A DNA stretch of 64,000 bases from positions 20,798,501-20,862,500 of the forward strand of contig JALIGW010000013.1 of the NCBI GenBank assembly GCA_023053685.1, in the 5' to 3' direction. Shown piece after piece: positions 12,901 to 23,590 of the stretch. Origin of the DNA: Diadophis punctatus similis (lineage: Eukaryota; Chordata; Lepidosauria; Squamata; Dipsadidae). A program made the translations under genes and the position numbers. The notes beneath the pieces were generated by a model. The model did not search any database. It saw only the letters and a list, made by a program, of their open reading frames with translations, and was not told the DNA's origin. Position 1 is the stretch's first letter. The number at the start of each line of letters is the position of its first letter.

Positions 12901-15900
12901 CCATCTGAAGCTCCGACTCAGCTAATATATTTATTAAGCTCAACTGATATCAATGAATATTTCAAATATTCCTAAAGATTTTGCTGCCCAAATTGTGGTA
13001 CATAAAGGTCTTGTTGCTATTAGAGTTATGCTATTGATTTCCTATATTTTAATTTAAATCTTGTTAATCATAAGCTATTTAGAATCCTTGGAAGTAGAGC
13101 AGAGCAGCATTTAAGCCAAAGTAATACACAAGTAAATACTATTTAATATAGAAAGTAATACATAAATAATACAATTATGGTTATGTAACTTTCATTATTA
13201 TTAACAATAAATATATTGCAACCAGTTGACATTCATAATAATTTAAAATAAATTTGGAGTAAAATCTATTTTTGGAGAACACTGACATTCAAACGATGCT
13301 TTCAATGTGAGAAATATATTGAGAACTAGTCCAGAAACTGATGCTATAAGTTATTTCAAGATTTCCAAAAGCTCTCTCTCTCACACACATACATCTTCAA
13401 ACACAAAGCGATAGAATAAAACAAAATATTATTATGTGGAATTATAATAATCAGGTTTCCATGTTTGATCTAAATTTCCTTATGTGAAACATTGTACAAA
13501 TGTATAGACATATAATCTAACGCAAATAGGCTACATATTATTTTAATTATTACCTGAAAATATATTTTCCATGTCGTTGATATTAACATTACTTTCACTA
13601 CTTTGTGTACCTTAGAAGTGGGAGTTCTGCCAAAGATATCTGGAGTTTTGCCTCCTTTGTTTGAGCATTACATCGGAAAATATGAAGGACAATGGTGTAT
13701 CTGTCAAAAACCTTCACGCCCCAGGCCTTTTCAAGTTCTTTCTATACAAATATAACATAAATGGAAATTTTTAATATTTCTGCAAATTTACTTGCATTCA
13801 AGCTCTCTCTAGCCCAGTGGTTCCCAAAGTGGGCGGTACCGCCCCCCAGGGGGCAGTGGGAACCCTTAAGGGGGCGGTGAGAGGCAAGGGTGGCAACAGG
13901 GGGGCAGTGAGAGGGGCCAGGGGGGCGGTAGGAAGAAAGACAGAAAGAAAAAGAAAGAAAGAAGGGGGAAGGTAGAGAAGAAAGAAAGAACAAAAGAAAG
14001 ACTTATGACCACAATTGAGCCTAACATTTTGGTTGCTAAGCAAGAACATTGTTAAGTGAGTTTCACCATACTTTACAAGTTGGCCATGCCCACCCGGTCA
14101 CCTGACCACTAAGCCACGCCCACCTGAGGGGGTGGGGTGGGGGGCGGTGAGGATGAGTTTGTAGCACCAAGGGGGCGGTGGACTGAAAAAGTTTGGGAAC
14201 CACTGCTCTAGCCTATAATGAATGATCCGCCAAAGCGTATAATTCATTGTATGCTATCATCATACAGTGCCCCCTAATTACAAAGAAAAATTTGGGGTGC
14301 CGGGTGACCCCTTTTCATAAGTGCAGTATCTGAGGGTGAAAAGTTACAAAAAACCCAGAAAAGTAAAGTATGCCAAACTAGATCAAATAATTATAGATGC
14401 AAAGTTAAATATTTATTTACATAAATGAATATGCCTCTTCTTATTCTAGGCAGCGGACAATAAAACACGATGCTATTGAGCATAACATTTAAAATATATT
14501 CAATGAATACAAATACATCATGTAACCTCTGAGATAAGACAAAATACCTACTCCCAATATTTTCTATTATAATAGAAATTCCCTCTCCAACCTCAAGGGC
14601 CATTGGAAAACTATGGTCTTGGCCAGGGGTGGCCAAACCATGGCGCATGCGCCAAACGTGGCGCATTGGATTATTACAAGTGGTGCATTGCATCCTTGCG
14701 CCTACTTATTTTTTTTAAATAGGTGTCATAACTGAATCCATCTTAATATTTTCAACACCAAAGTGATCTCAGTTCAATTCGTACAGCCTTTGGTAATGTT
14801 CAACTTCTCGGTGTCTGAAACTTAGAATGGAACTTGTGAGATGTTACTTTAGGCGGGTTTACAAACGTATGAATATTTTTTATCGGTGTTGCCATTGCGC
14901 GTTCCTGCTCAAACGATCGCAAACACCGCGCACTAGCAACACATCATGTGTTTGAAGTCACGTGCGAATGAGCGGCGAGCGGTCAATATGGTCAGTCAGT
15001 TCTGAGTGAGCCATCGTGGCGTGGAGTTTGAAGCAGTGTTTTATTGAGTGTACTAGCGTGGTTTTTGTATTGAGAGTGATTGAAAGACAGATTCAAGATT
15101 AAATATATATTACATTTCTCAAATTTTGAAATGGCGTAAATTAATTAATTGAATTGTGTGATTGAGTTATTCCTTTTCCTCCCTTAAGCAAAGCAGATTC
15201 TACCCCTATCCCTATTTTACAACCCCAAACGTGAAAGTAAGAAGGTAAAAAATGTGCTTGAGTTGTATGGCGCATCTGAACTCGTCTGTGAAAAAATTGG
15301 CGCATGGTATGCTTAAGGTTGGCCACCACTGGTCTTGGCAATCTTCCAAACTGGTAACAGGAAAGAGGCCACCTTGCGGGGAAACTATTCCAATGAAAAT
15401 ATTGCTACTGAGCAGATCTGTTTACACACTCTTCCAGAAGGTACATGATGGAGGATTTTAATTAGCCTGGCATCTGATGGAAGACAAGCTGTGCCATGCA
15501 GAGCCTTTCTAGGAAATTCCTGATTTGTCTTGCAGACGGCTCCCCCCCCACCCGATGGATGGATGAAAGAAATGATGGTGGAGAAAGATGCAAGAGGATC
15601 GGCTAACTCCGACCTGATAATAACAGAAAGCTGTAGGATTTTTTTCCCCCTTGGTTGATTTAAATTGTTATTATTTTGGAGTTGGCAGAAAATAGTACCA
15701 TAATGAATTCTGCTTTCTCTATTGGTAATCTCAATCATGGAGTAATATAAATACCTGAACAAAAACCTCTAAACTTCCATAACCCCTGAACTCAAGTAAG
15801 CTTCCTTAATAGCTTGTTTAGGCATTTGCAGATGCTGGTTCGCAATTATCTGAAATCAGCACTTGTATTTTTAAGTGGGAATTAGGAAGTAACCAACCAC

Positions 15901-18900
15901 AAAAACTAACTAGTGCTGACTTCTATGTTATTATCCTGCTTATCTCACTACAACCAGAAAATCTGAGCCATGTTATGGTTGGCATTTGGCATCATTACTG
16001 GTCAGGCATTTATTATAAAAATGATGCTATCCATTCAATCATGTTGATTCTTGACAATTCTATGGACCAAGCCTCTTCACATTTTCCAATCTTATATGTC
16101 TTCTTTCAGTTGTTTAATGCTATGGCTGGTGTCAGGTTTACTGGAAACATCCACACCATATTCATATAAAAAATTCCAAAAAGCTGAATTAAAAGAATTG
16201 ATATATTCAAATTAAAATGTACTTACTTTAGTTACAGGAGAGAGCATTTCTACATTTACGAAGACGGATGATAAAAGAGGCAATCTTTTAATTTTTTCTG
16301 AAAGGAAATGATTAATATAATTATATTTGGAAAGTAAGATCTAATTATTTTTGCTTTTAGGAATGAAATATTGAAACACTTTATTCAGTCAAAGCATGTT
16401 TCAAATATGTATGAATCAAATCTCTGATAAGGTATAGCATCACTCACGTTAAAAAAAATTAAGATGTACAATATCCACTATTTCTAATTTATCTGAAATT
16501 AAAGACATTTAAAATATGACAATACTGTATTTTCACTGCAAACAAGGATTTGGCCCAGGTTTCATACAAATAGAAATATTCATAGGAACTTAATTACAGG
16601 TAGTCCATGTGCTACAAATGGAATGGAGCCTGCCCATTCCATTCGTAACCCGAGGATTCGTAGGAGTGAATCTCGTACCTTGAACGAGATCACTCCCTCC
16701 TTTCGCCCACGCATTTGATAATCGAATGTGAGGCTCGTTAAGTGCATGTGAGGTATCTCGGGGTGGGAAAAGCCATGGGGGGGGGCTAGTGATGGAACAG
16801 GCCACCTGCTTCAGACAACCCAAGACTTCCCCCGACCCACAGATACCTCATTCTCCCTCCCCTGGAGGTCCTTCTGGGCCTTCTTTCTCGCTGCCGAATC
16901 GCTTGAGGACTGCTTTGGCGATAAAAAAGGAGGCGTGGAGGGCCACGTGTGCCTCCTTTCTTGCCCCCAAACTGCCCGAGGAAGGCTTTGGCAATGAAAA
17001 AGGCATGGAGGGCCACACATGCACCTCCAGGCCTCCTTTCTCGCCACTGAAGCGCTTGAGGATTGCGTCCTTGTAGGCTTCGGCAGCCCTTTGCAAAAAG
17101 CCTTTGCCAGTTTGAACAGAGCTTTGGAGGGAGGCGTCCACCCCCCCCAAGCTTTGCTGGTGCCGACAAAGGGCTGCAGAAGCCTACAGGAACGCAATCT
17201 TCCTGCAGGCTTCGGCAAGGAAATGTCAAAAGGAGGGAAGGCCTGAAGTCTTCCCTCCGTTTGCAAATGTCTAGGCCTCAATTCACAGAGAATAGAGGCT
17301 TAAAGTGCGAGATCATGAAAGATTAGTAGCACGAGATCTTGCGCTATTGATCTCCCATGATCTCGCAGTTCATTAGGCCTCTGTTTTCTACGAACGCCGG
17401 AAGCAACGAAGTAGGCAAAAAACCTATGACAGAGAGATCTTTGAAAGATGAGTCTCCACAGGTGGAGTGCTTGTGAAGACAGCCTCTGCAGTTGTTTGTA
17501 AGGGCGAACTACTGCCGTAGTGCTGCAACATTCGTAATTTCGGGACTTCTTCGTAAACACTAGGGGGTGCTTATCATGTAACTTCGAACGCTCGCTAAGG
17601 GAACGCTCGTAACCCAGAGATTACCTATATAAGTACCATATTACATACATTAAGAAAAGTTTTGAGATACATTCTTACCAGTTAGAAGTTGAAAATTTCC
17701 TTTGTGAAAGATAAATTTCTTGTCAGGAATTTGTATAGGCAGAATGATTTTATCTATCACGGTCCAGTTTTGAAGGGTGTTTATTAGAGTAACAGCTTCA
17801 GCTAGCTGCAATTCAGCTATAACATTGGGGGAAAAATAATTGTAACAATAATCACACATCACGTACTTCTAACATTTGCCTATATATAAACAACTGCATT
17901 AAAATGGATGTAATGATACTTTATAATATTTATTTCTTTGAAATTAAGGGGAAGTACTACAGAAATATGGAATTTCATTAGCAGGCTTTCCGTATATCAC
18001 TAGCACAGTCAATCAGTAAAATGTCAATGCATTCATTCAAGTTTGAATGCATTAAATGAGAAAACGCAAATTGGATCAGTGCTTTTCTATCTTTTTCCTT
18101 ATAAGCACTCTAACAGCAACAAAGATTTCTGAGAACCACCATATAAGCCAATTTGGCAATATGGCATAGGATTTCTAAAGATGATGCCCATGGAACACCA
18201 ACATTCAATAAAAATGGCTACATTTTAAAAAATGAAATGGCTGAAATCACAAACCAAATTTCATGAAATGTTGATGTTCTTGTCCTGTTTAGAATCTTAT
18301 AATAGTAGCAAATAGTAGCAAAAAATAAAAATCCCAAATCTTTTAAAATATGACCTCTCAATATTCCGCCCCTTTTAAAAACATGTATATTTGGGTATCA
18401 GCACTACCTGTAGTAATCTTTAAAAATATTGTTTTAAAATGTCAATTTTTGGCCTGCCATTTGTAGAGTAGCTGAAAATGGGTGAAGAGTATGAACACAT
18501 TTGGATTTCATTAATGTTAAAAAAAAGTTTATGCTTTGTCCATTTTGAAGAATTTGGAACAAAAGAAACTATGCCCTTTCCCCAAAGACTATCAAGTATG
18601 ATTAAAGTGCAAATGTAATACGATAAAATAATTAAATCACAAACAGGAGAATGTTAACTAGCTTTTACTTAAATGTTAACTTTAAATGAAAGCTTCTTTC
18701 ACATATCTTTTCAGTACTGAGAGATCTGTGTCAATCTACTGCAAAAAATTGTGAATGATCACTAGAAAGTATACTGTCTTTTAGGCATCCTCTGGATTTC
18801 TGCATCTCAGAGGTCATAGTCCTACCCTTGGTGTTCCTTGAAATTGCCTCGTTTTCTAAACCCGAGGTACAAAAAACCTAGAATATGCACAAAAACCACT

Positions 18901-19610
18901 GCATCATCACAGTAACACCGTCTTTCCATTACTGGAAATATTATGCATGCAATTTTGGGAAAAACCCTCATTATGAGAAAAACTGCAACTTTTACTAAAA
19001 AAAAAAGTTCTACCCTATCATTATCCCGTTATATAATTGCAGTATATTAAATCCCTCAGTAGCGGGCTCCTGCTTCGGAGAGGTTCTCAGCATTTGCAGA
19101 GCGTCCAAATGCACCAAGCGTGGCTCATGCACGCAGCCAGACTGAACTGCATCTGGGTTGGCCACTCTATGCAGTCACGGCGACAATCTTGATCACACCT
19201 GTGGTCAGCTTCGGCTTGTCAGGTCCCCATTTCACAGCCGGGTGTACAATAAACACTCTTTGGGCCTCCAGCATGACAAACGGTAATCTCGACTCCTCCA
19301 ACAGTTTGTCTTCTACATCCAGGTCTTCGATGTCGTCCAGGTTGCCGTCTTCGTCGTCGTCTTCTTCTTCTTCATCGTCGTTGTCTACGAGGTCCCCCTC
19401 CTCGTTGTCTTCAGTCCCCCAAGAAGAGAGCGTACCAGCCCCACTCTTTCCCCGAGCCGGTCCGTTGTCGGATGGCGGCTGGCGATAATTGACAGCAGAG
19501 CTGTGCCAAAACCTAACGGGATTTCGCCACTGACAGCTAGCTGGCAGCAGGCGAACCTCTGGGCGCAATATCTGCACCAAGCATTGCAATTGCCGCAACC
19601 GGGAACCCAT
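3762..19610 (-). CDS. GTPBP6: GTPBP6: mitochondrial HflX-family GTPase, complete gene, 10 exons
   Basis: Exons on the minus strand, in order: 19610-19199, 17816-17679, 16297-16227, 13741-13611, 12452-12382, 10212-10054, 8811-8603, 6698-6550, 4834-4682, 3900-3762. Every junction is GT/AG and the phases fit. The sum is 1632 nt, i.e. 543 residues plus TGA, close to the human protein's usual length of about 516. Visible in order: an Arg-rich, acid-poor N-terminus (probable mitochondrial presequence); a long Glu/Asp tract; the HflX N-domain ([14 protein letters not shown]); a basic coiled region; then the GTPase motifs G1 GYTNCGKTT, G3 DTIGF, G4 NKVD and G5 SAV. Family knowledge: GTPBP6 acts on the mitochondrial large ribosomal subunit in assembly and recycling. 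I chose the ATG at 19610 because it sits in a strong GCCATGG context and is the first ATG of the open frame. No frameshift or missing motif was seen, so the gene looks functional. Confidence 0.96.
4108..4410. repeat. Decayed TA-flanked MITE copy
   Basis: It begins with an ACAGGTA...GTCTTCAACGTATGACC-like terminus followed by TTCGCTTAGCAACTGTTTGA, matching the same family seen at 27009. The right end is unclear. Confidence 0.5.
4682..4834 (-). CDS. GTPBP6: GTPBP6 exon 9: G5 motif and start of C-terminal domain
   Basis: The 153-nt exon follows TGCCTAG and precedes GTCAGT. It encodes [20 protein letters not shown] with the G5 SA dipeptide, then [15 protein letters not shown]. The C-terminal domain that packs behind the G domain starts here. 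Confidence 0.94.
5376..5510. mobile_element. Hairpin hAT MITE in GTPBP6 intron 8
   Basis: CAGGGGTCCCCAAACTTGG opens a near-perfect fold-back with arms of about 60 nt centred on TTATG at about 5443. The arms share GTGGACTTCAACTCCCAGAA with the element at 580. The right terminus and target duplication are degenerate. Confidence 0.8.
5891..6534. mobile_element. TA-flanked DNA element with CCGTATTTTTCGG termini, copy 1
   Basis: CCGTATTTTTCGGAC at the left and GTCCGAAAAATATGG at the right are inverted, each flanked by TA. The interior is GC-rich, with repeated GCGCATCCCGTTTT-like units in both orientations and the motif GCAAGGAGGCAAATTGCTGG shared with copy 2 at 8922. There is no transposase frame, so it is non-autonomous. 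Confidence 0.82.
6550..6698 (-). CDS. GTPBP6: GTPBP6 exon 8: G4 motif
   Basis: The 149-nt exon follows TGCTAG and precedes GTAAGA. It encodes [13 protein letters not shown], a helical stretch, and then [14 protein letters not shown] is the guanine-specificity motif (NKxD). It starts in phase 0. Confidence 0.95.
7163..7958. mobile_element. hAT element with perfect 8-bp duplication and internal pyrimidine tract
   Basis: The left end CAGGGGTCGGCAACCTTAAA and the right end CTGCCGACCCCTG are inverted, flanked by TACTATGC at 7155-7162 and 7959-7966. A CTCTCTT-type microsatellite fills 7349-7500. The 203-residue open frame here is low-complexity Ser/Leu/Pro and not a gene. Confidence 0.92.
8140..8256 (-). 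repeat. Sauria-type tRNA SINE fragment, antisense
   Basis: Read on the minus strand it has GACCCAGGTTCTAGTCT (B-box-like) followed by GTCACAGAAGCCAGCTTGG, the tRNA/body junction of Sauria-type SINEs. It is truncated. Confidence 0.55.
8603..8811 (-). CDS. GTPBP6: GTPBP6 exon 7: GTPase core, G1 to G3
   Basis: The 209-nt exon follows TTGTTAG and precedes GTAAGT. It completes the P-loop ([12 protein letters not shown]) and carries the switch I region [12 protein letters not shown] with the conserved threonine. It then gives G3 [13 protein letters not shown] and FSATLEDV, all hallmark HflX sequences. It is the most conserved exon of the gene. Confidence 0.96.
8922..9801. mobile_element. TA-flanked DNA element with CCGTATTTTTCGG termini, copy 2
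   Basis: The ends CCGTATTTTTCGGAGTATAA and TTATACTCCGAAAAATACGG are perfect inverted repeats flanked by TA. The sequence just inside the left end (ACACACC..CCCCCAAAAAAGAG) is mirrored near the right end. It is a non-autonomous relative of copy 1 and lies between GTPBP6 exons 6 and 7. Confidence 0.88.
10054..10212 (-). CDS. GTPBP6: GTPBP6 exon 6: basic coil and first half of the P-loop
   Basis: The 159-nt exon follows TTGACAG and precedes GTAAGG. It encodes [20 protein letters not shown], a Lys/Arg-rich helical stretch ([19 protein letters not shown]) likely to contact rRNA, and then [13 protein letters not shown]. The Walker A motif is cut by the intron immediately before its Lys-Thr, as exon 7 begins with the rest. 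Confidence 0.95.
10559..11852. mobile_element. TA-flanked terminal-inverted-repeat element hosting a CR1 fragment
   Basis: The left terminus CAATGGTTCCTTGGTACTC and the right terminus GAGTACCAAGGGACCACTG are inverted, with two mismatches in 19, and each is flanked by TA (10557-10558, 11853-11854). Short internal repeats (TGAATTTGGTACTCC at the left, TTTTTGGTATTCATTG at the right) also match. Most of the interior is CR1. Confidence 0.78.
10629..11795 (+). pseudogene. CR1 LINE reverse transcriptase fragment
   Basis: Two overlapping frames carry CR1 ORF2. Frame 1 has [52 protein letters not shown] and the catalytic FADDTKL. After a stop near 11335, frame 2 continues with [33 protein letters not shown] and [14 protein letters not shown]. 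The endonuclease domain and the normal 3' end are missing, so it is a dead fragment despite the catalytic motif. Confidence 0.92.
12382..12452 (-). CDS. GTPBP6: GTPBP6 exon 5
   Basis: The 71-nt exon follows TTCCCAG and precedes GTAGTA. It encodes [20 protein letters not shown] followed by GS. This corresponds to the HflX region leading to the conserved G.GE motif completed in the next exon. Confidence 0.92.
12533..12907. mobile_element. TA-flanked MITE (CAGGTAGTCCTCGACTTA family), diverged
   Basis: It starts TACAGGCAGTCCTTGAATTA and contains ATCATGTGACC and GATAAGTCACTTTTTTCAAC, both diagnostic of the same family as 27009-27397. The right terminus is badly decayed. Confidence 0.65.
13611..13741 (-). 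CDS. GTPBP6: GTPBP6 exon 4
   Basis: The 131-nt exon follows TTGTATAG and precedes GTACAC. It encodes [20 protein letters not shown], then [20 protein letters not shown]. The VFDR and IFRCNA.TKEA.LQ blocks are diagnostic of the HflX family (VxDRTxLIL and F..RA.T.E..LQV.LA in bacteria). It starts in phase 0 and ends with two extra bases. Confidence 0.94.
13815..14205. mobile_element. hAT element with perfect 8-bp duplication
   Basis: CAGTGGTTCCCAAAGTGGGC and GTTTGGGAACCACTG are inverted ends, flanked by CTCTAGCC at 13807-13814 and 14206-14213. The interior is G-rich (GGGGGCGGT repeats) with a GAAA-type microsatellite. No open transposase. Confidence 0.95.
14624..15331. mobile_element. hAT element with perfect 8-bp duplication
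   Basis: CAGGGGTGGCCAAACCATGG and GGTTGGCCACCACTG are inverted ends, flanked by GTCTTGGC at 14616-14623 and 15332-15339. GGCGCAT motifs recur just inside both ends. The 708-bp interior has no long open frame. Confidence 0.94.
15340..16226. other. GTPBP6 intron, nothing recognised
   Basis: I found no splice-compatible exon or repeat family here. Confidence 0.45.
16227..16297 (-). CDS. GTPBP6: GTPBP6 exon 3
   Basis: The 71-nt exon follows TTTCAG and precedes GTAAGT. It encodes [20 protein letters not shown], matching the HflX-domain strand that precedes the KKELE helix of the family. It is too short to stand out as an open frame and was found by homology and splice phase. Confidence 0.92.
16597..17627. 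mobile_element. 1.0-kb TA-flanked non-autonomous DNA element
   Basis: The left end (TA)CAGGTAGTCC and the right end GATTACCTA(TA) are inverted, followed at each side by GTAACCCGAGG-like and CGTAACCCAGAG sequences. The interior is GC-rich, with recurring GCTTCGGCA and GGCATGGAGGGCCAC units giving open frames on both strands. None resembles a transposase. Confidence 0.72.
17679..17816 (-). CDS. GTPBP6: GTPBP6 exon 2
   Basis: The 138-nt exon lies between TTATAG and GTAAGA. It encodes [15 protein letters not shown] and then [13 protein letters not shown], the HflX N-terminal domain segment that in human GTPBP6 reads as a KLIFGKGNF-type motif. Phases (2 nt in, 1 nt out) match exons 1 and 3. Confidence 0.94.
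17817..19198 (-). other. GTPBP6 intron 1, nothing recognised
   Basis: AT-rich intron without repeat termini or coding signal that I could identify. Confidence 0.5.
19199..19610 (-). CDS. GTPBP6: GTPBP6 exon 1: presequence, acidic tract, start of HflX N-domain
   Basis: The exon has 412 nt and ends in phase 1 at CCACAG/GTGTGA. The first 50 residues contain many Arg and almost no Asp or Glu, as expected of a mitochondrial targeting peptide. An acidic run ([10 protein letters not shown]) follows, encoded by GAA/GAC/GAT triplets that read as TTC/GTC repeats on the plus strand. The exon closes with the conserved VHPAVKWGP block of GTPBP6. An in-frame GTG 21 nt upstream is not needed as a start. 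Confidence 0.93.
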
Positions 19611-20300
19611 GGCAATCAATACGTGCAACACTCATTACATTCCCCAAGGGGCTCTACCTCAGTTAAGAACAAGATCTGTGGCGGAACGGAAGTGCCTTCT
19701 TTGTTGCTCCCACCGGTTGGTGCAGCACGCCTAGAAATTCCGCCATTCTTCCCCTCCCGGCGAAGGGAAAAAAAAAAAAAACCCCGATGGGCGGGGTTTG
19801 AAGAAAGCCTCTCCCTTCCAGATAACTGAGCCGATAATCTTTTCCGGGCGGTTGTCACATTCCTTTTTCATTGGGTGGGTCGAGGCGCGTGAAGGGAGAG
19901 CGACGGGAGGAGGGCGGGAGTTGGCCTTGGCTCTGCGCCAGGGATTGAATCAGCGGCAGGCAAGCGAAACCCCAGACTGACGCTGGGACCGCCCTGCTTC
20001 GTTCTCTCGGGTCCGAATCGGGTCCTTCTCTGGACCGGCGCAGCCCGCTGGGTAGGGGGCGCGCGCGGGTATCTGTCCGGGCGCAGGGCTGGGCTTGGGG
20101 CGGGGGTGAGCCGGCCATGGACAGAGCTTTGCTCCCTCTTTGGTTCTGCCGGGGGCTGAATGCCGCGGGGTTTGCAATAGGCGTCCAGTCCCCTGCAGCT
20201 TTCCTCCCTCGTTGTCTTTCTGTAGCTGCTCCGCCGCCCTCCTTTACACTGGCTTTAATATCTCATAATGTATAGCCCCTTTCCTGATGGCCCCCCCTTT
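19611..20300. promoter_or_regulatory. CpG-rich, probably bidirectional promoter between GTPBP6 and the STAG gene
   Basis: This is the only long CpG-dense non-repeat stretch between the two divergent genes. It has GC boxes at 19789-19796 and 20097-20106, a reverse CCAAT (ATTGG) at 19870-19874, and an ETS/GABP-type ACGGAAGTG at 19686-19694 within the likely GTPBP6 5' UTR. No TATA box was seen near the GTPBP6 start. Open frames on both strands here are by-products of high GC. GTPBP6 transcription must start here; the STAG start is inferred from the lack of another CpG island before 28852. Confidence 0.7.
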
Positions 20301-21064
20301 CTCCCCCTTCCCCCCCTTCAATGCTCTTTCTCTTGCAAACCAAAAACTTCTATGGCTGAGGCTTTGTTTAATTTCCGTTCACTGTCTTTAACCCCCACCT
20401 GTGAGTTCTTTGCGCTCAAAGCTTAAAAAACCTGGCGGTAGGGTCTTTGTAATTTGGGAGGTGGTTTTTTTTTTTTTTGTATTCGACTTTGACAGGGCAG
20501 GGTAAACTCCTTCCTTCATGTACATTGCTGCCATATTTGTATGTTTGTCTTTGATTTGCGCTCATGTCTCCTTTCTTGCATTGCACTGTCTGCACTATTG
20601 TGCAGCATTGCACCCAGTTAAGGACTTTATTTTCATGTTACACAGTTTTATACGGTCTATTGCATCATAACGAAGTAATGATCTATACTTCAGAGGAAAG
20701 GAGGTAGAGAAAGAGCTTCCCACCTGTCAGATCTTAGAATATTATACTGTACAATCTAATCTCTGCTATCTATGTCAAGCCACCACATACAGAGTTTTAC
20801 ATAATTTCCACCCTCCCTCTATCTTGGAACTGGAAATTTCTCTGTTTTTATAGTGTGTCCTGTATGTCATAATTTCTATATTTATAGTAATCTAAAATGC
20901 CAAATGCAAAGATTCAGTTGGGATTTCAATTCCCAATAGGGTTTGACCATCTGCTTATTTGCATTTTGATGCTTCACAATATAGATGAAATCGGTAACAA
21001 GACACTTCCTGGTTGTAACTGTAACTGTGTGTAAGAGTATTTCACCAAGAACAAATTATTAGGA

Positions 21065-21207
21065 TGTCCCAAAAGTGCTTTTTCAAGAGGCAACTGGATT
21101 TTTTGGTTTTTCTTTGAAGATGTTTCGCTTCTTGGATGAGAAGCAAAACGTCTTCAAAGAAAAAACCAGAAAGTCCAGTTGTCTCTTGAAAAAGCACCTT
21201 TGGGACA
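21065..21207. repeat. Fold-back repeat with 60-nt arms
   Basis: TCCCAAAAGTGCTTTTTCAA at the left pairs with TTGAAAAAGCACCTTTGGGA at the right. The loop is near 21135 (CGCTTCTTGGATGAGAAGC). The TCTTTGAAGACGTTTCGCTT motif is a widespread squamate repeat. No clear target duplication. Confidence 0.75.
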
Positions 21208-22010
21208 ACCATGATCTGGATGACTGACAATCTCCATAGACAAATTAGGATGATCGTGATAAGAGATTTTCAATAGACACTTAAGAATGTGAGTGCAGGG
21301 GGAAAAAACTTTAGACCAACAATCTGCAGATTTACAGTTTTCCATTTTGAGAATATGATATATAGTGACATCCTGATTCTAAACCACTTGGAAACATCTT
21401 TTAGTTATTGTTGGTACTAATAGTTGTTATATTTGTGAGTGTTGAGACATTTGAAAATACTTTACCATTAAGAATAGTACCTTCAATGAAGATATGTTTT
21501 CTTTGTTCTGAATATAGTATATATGACCAAATAATTTGATCAAATAAATGATCAAAATAAAATGAGAGGTAGACGAAGAAAAACCTTCATTCATTTCATA
21601 CCATTAGTCTTTTCCCCAAAACTCCAAATTTTTTAGACTTTTTTCATATAAAAGGTGTTAGAGGGTTAGCTTCCTTAGATATCATATTATATATAATATC
21701 TATTCCATTGCAATTTGATGGCTCCCAATTATGGTGATTTTTTATGGTTTTATCTTAATATATTATCTATTGTATTGTATTGTATTGTGATTGTATTGTG
21801 ATTGTGTGTGTGTGTGTATTTGCTGACGCTTTAGTTAAACGAAATTTGTATATCAGTGATTGCATGACCTCTATATGTGCCGTATGCTAGTAATATTTTA
21901 TTGGTCATTGTTTCCTATATATTGGCCAAATTTAGGTAGGGTTGAATGGAATATAATATTCCAAATGTCGTAGATTTATGTACGATTTTTATATGGCTTA
22001 TTTTCTAGAT

Positions 22011-22133
22011 CATGGGTGTCAAATTCGCGGTGTCATGTTGCCGTCATGTGATGTTTTTCCTGTTTGCGGAGCTGGGTGGGCGTGGCCTCCACGTGATGCA
22101 TTCAGCCTGTGGGCCGCCAGATTGATACCTCTG
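22011..22133. mobile_element. Short hAT MITE, 8-bp duplication
   Basis: CATGGGTGTCAAATTC and GATTGATACCTCTG are inverted ends, flanked by TTCTAGAT at 22003-22010 and 22134-22141. It shares the GTGGGCGTGGCC and GTGATGCAT core with the element at 37922. Confidence 0.88.
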
Positions 22134-23374
22134 TTCTAGATTTAATCCTTTTCTAGTCCTAAATATTGTTTTATAACAATATTTAACTTGAATTTCCTTT
22201 TTATTCCGCAGAACACAAAAACTAATTTAGGTAATTTATTCCTTGACTACTTTATTAGCAAAGTGTATCTTGGTTTTTTATTTTTTCATATCTTTTTTTA
22301 ACTTGGCAAAAAACTTGCCTTACTTTGTATCCGTTGGACAAGACTTCCATTATTGTAGGAAATTCCTCCCCCCACCCTTTTATAGTTTCATTGATTGTGC
22401 CTGTTAACCACATGGGAGGCTTTCATACCTACTGGTGCCTTTCCTAAAATGTATAGCACCTTCTGGCGGAGCATCTATTACTACTGTTTTAAGTAAAACA
22501 TATTTTCTTAAAAGACTTAATCTCTTAGAATCTTCATTGCAAGGTTGTTTTAATAATGCTATTTCCATTTTGAAAACCATTGTTAAATGTGATTGGGTGG
22601 AACTTGTAGGACCACTTTTTATGTCACATTTCATTACACTGTTGTTATTGTTTCAGTAGGGTTTGCACTTCATTTCTGAGCAGGAGCATTATCCAGAAGA
22701 GTGCTTAAAACTGTCACTTCTGTTTTTAAAAAAAATGATTTGTTTACATAAAATGTTCAATAGTCACATGCTAATTTTGATTTTATTAATGAATTCCCAA
22801 GGAGGCTTCCTTAATAAAATATGGTAATATTAGTATTCCACAGTATCTTAAAATTCTACTTATCTTAGAATACCTGTTACATAGTCCAGATGTTTTATTT
22901 ATGATTGTTTGAACTCTGACCTTGTATTACATGTTAGTTTATATCTGCAAAAAGCAGCCATTGCACCTTTTGTGCATCAGAAATGACAGTGAGGGAGGAT
23001 ATGGAAACTTTGAAAGAATAACATTACAAAAATCATTTTTCCAGCTCCCCTTAATTAGGCTTGATTCATGTGATGCCTGTACATATTTACTAAGATAGTC
23101 CTTTAACCTAAAACATGTTGGTGAGCACCTGACTAAATAATGGAAGGTCTTAGTGCAAAGAGGCTTGCACATCTGCAGGGACAAATAACATGTTGATTAT
23201 GTCATCATTCAGATGCAATGACTTACCTTCTTGTGTCAGATGTTAGGATACAAGTATATACTATTAGCATTTGTGTGATGCTGTCATAATGCACATCATT
23301 TTGATGTTTCTGTAATTTGCTGAAGGCAAGATTGTAGCAAGTTTGCTACAGTCTGAACATACAATCCCCTATTC

Positions 23375-23517
23375 CAGTGGTCCCCAACCCTTTTGGCATC
23401 AGGGACCAATTTCGTGGAAGACAATATTTCCATGGATCTGGGGAGGGGGATGGTTTCTATTACTCACCTCCAGCTGTGTGGCCTGGTTTCTGACAGGCCC
23501 GGGCTTAGGAACTCCTG
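23375..23517. mobile_element. Internally deleted hAT-like element
   Basis: The left end CAGTGGTCCCCAACCC runs into GGCATCAGGGACCAATTTCG. The right part (CAGCTGTGTGGCCTGGTTTC) matches the other end of the same widespread amniote hAT family. The right terminus and duplication are degenerate. Confidence 0.65.
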
Positions 23518-23590
23518 CACTAGTCATTATGTGGATTGCTCTCACATACACATATCTGAGCAGCTTACTTTCTGATGTTATATGTTAAAG

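Noticed and set aside
16786..17281. 147- and 156-residue minus-strand frames
   Set aside because: They fall inside a TA-flanked element with internal repeats; the products are repetitive and match no family I know.
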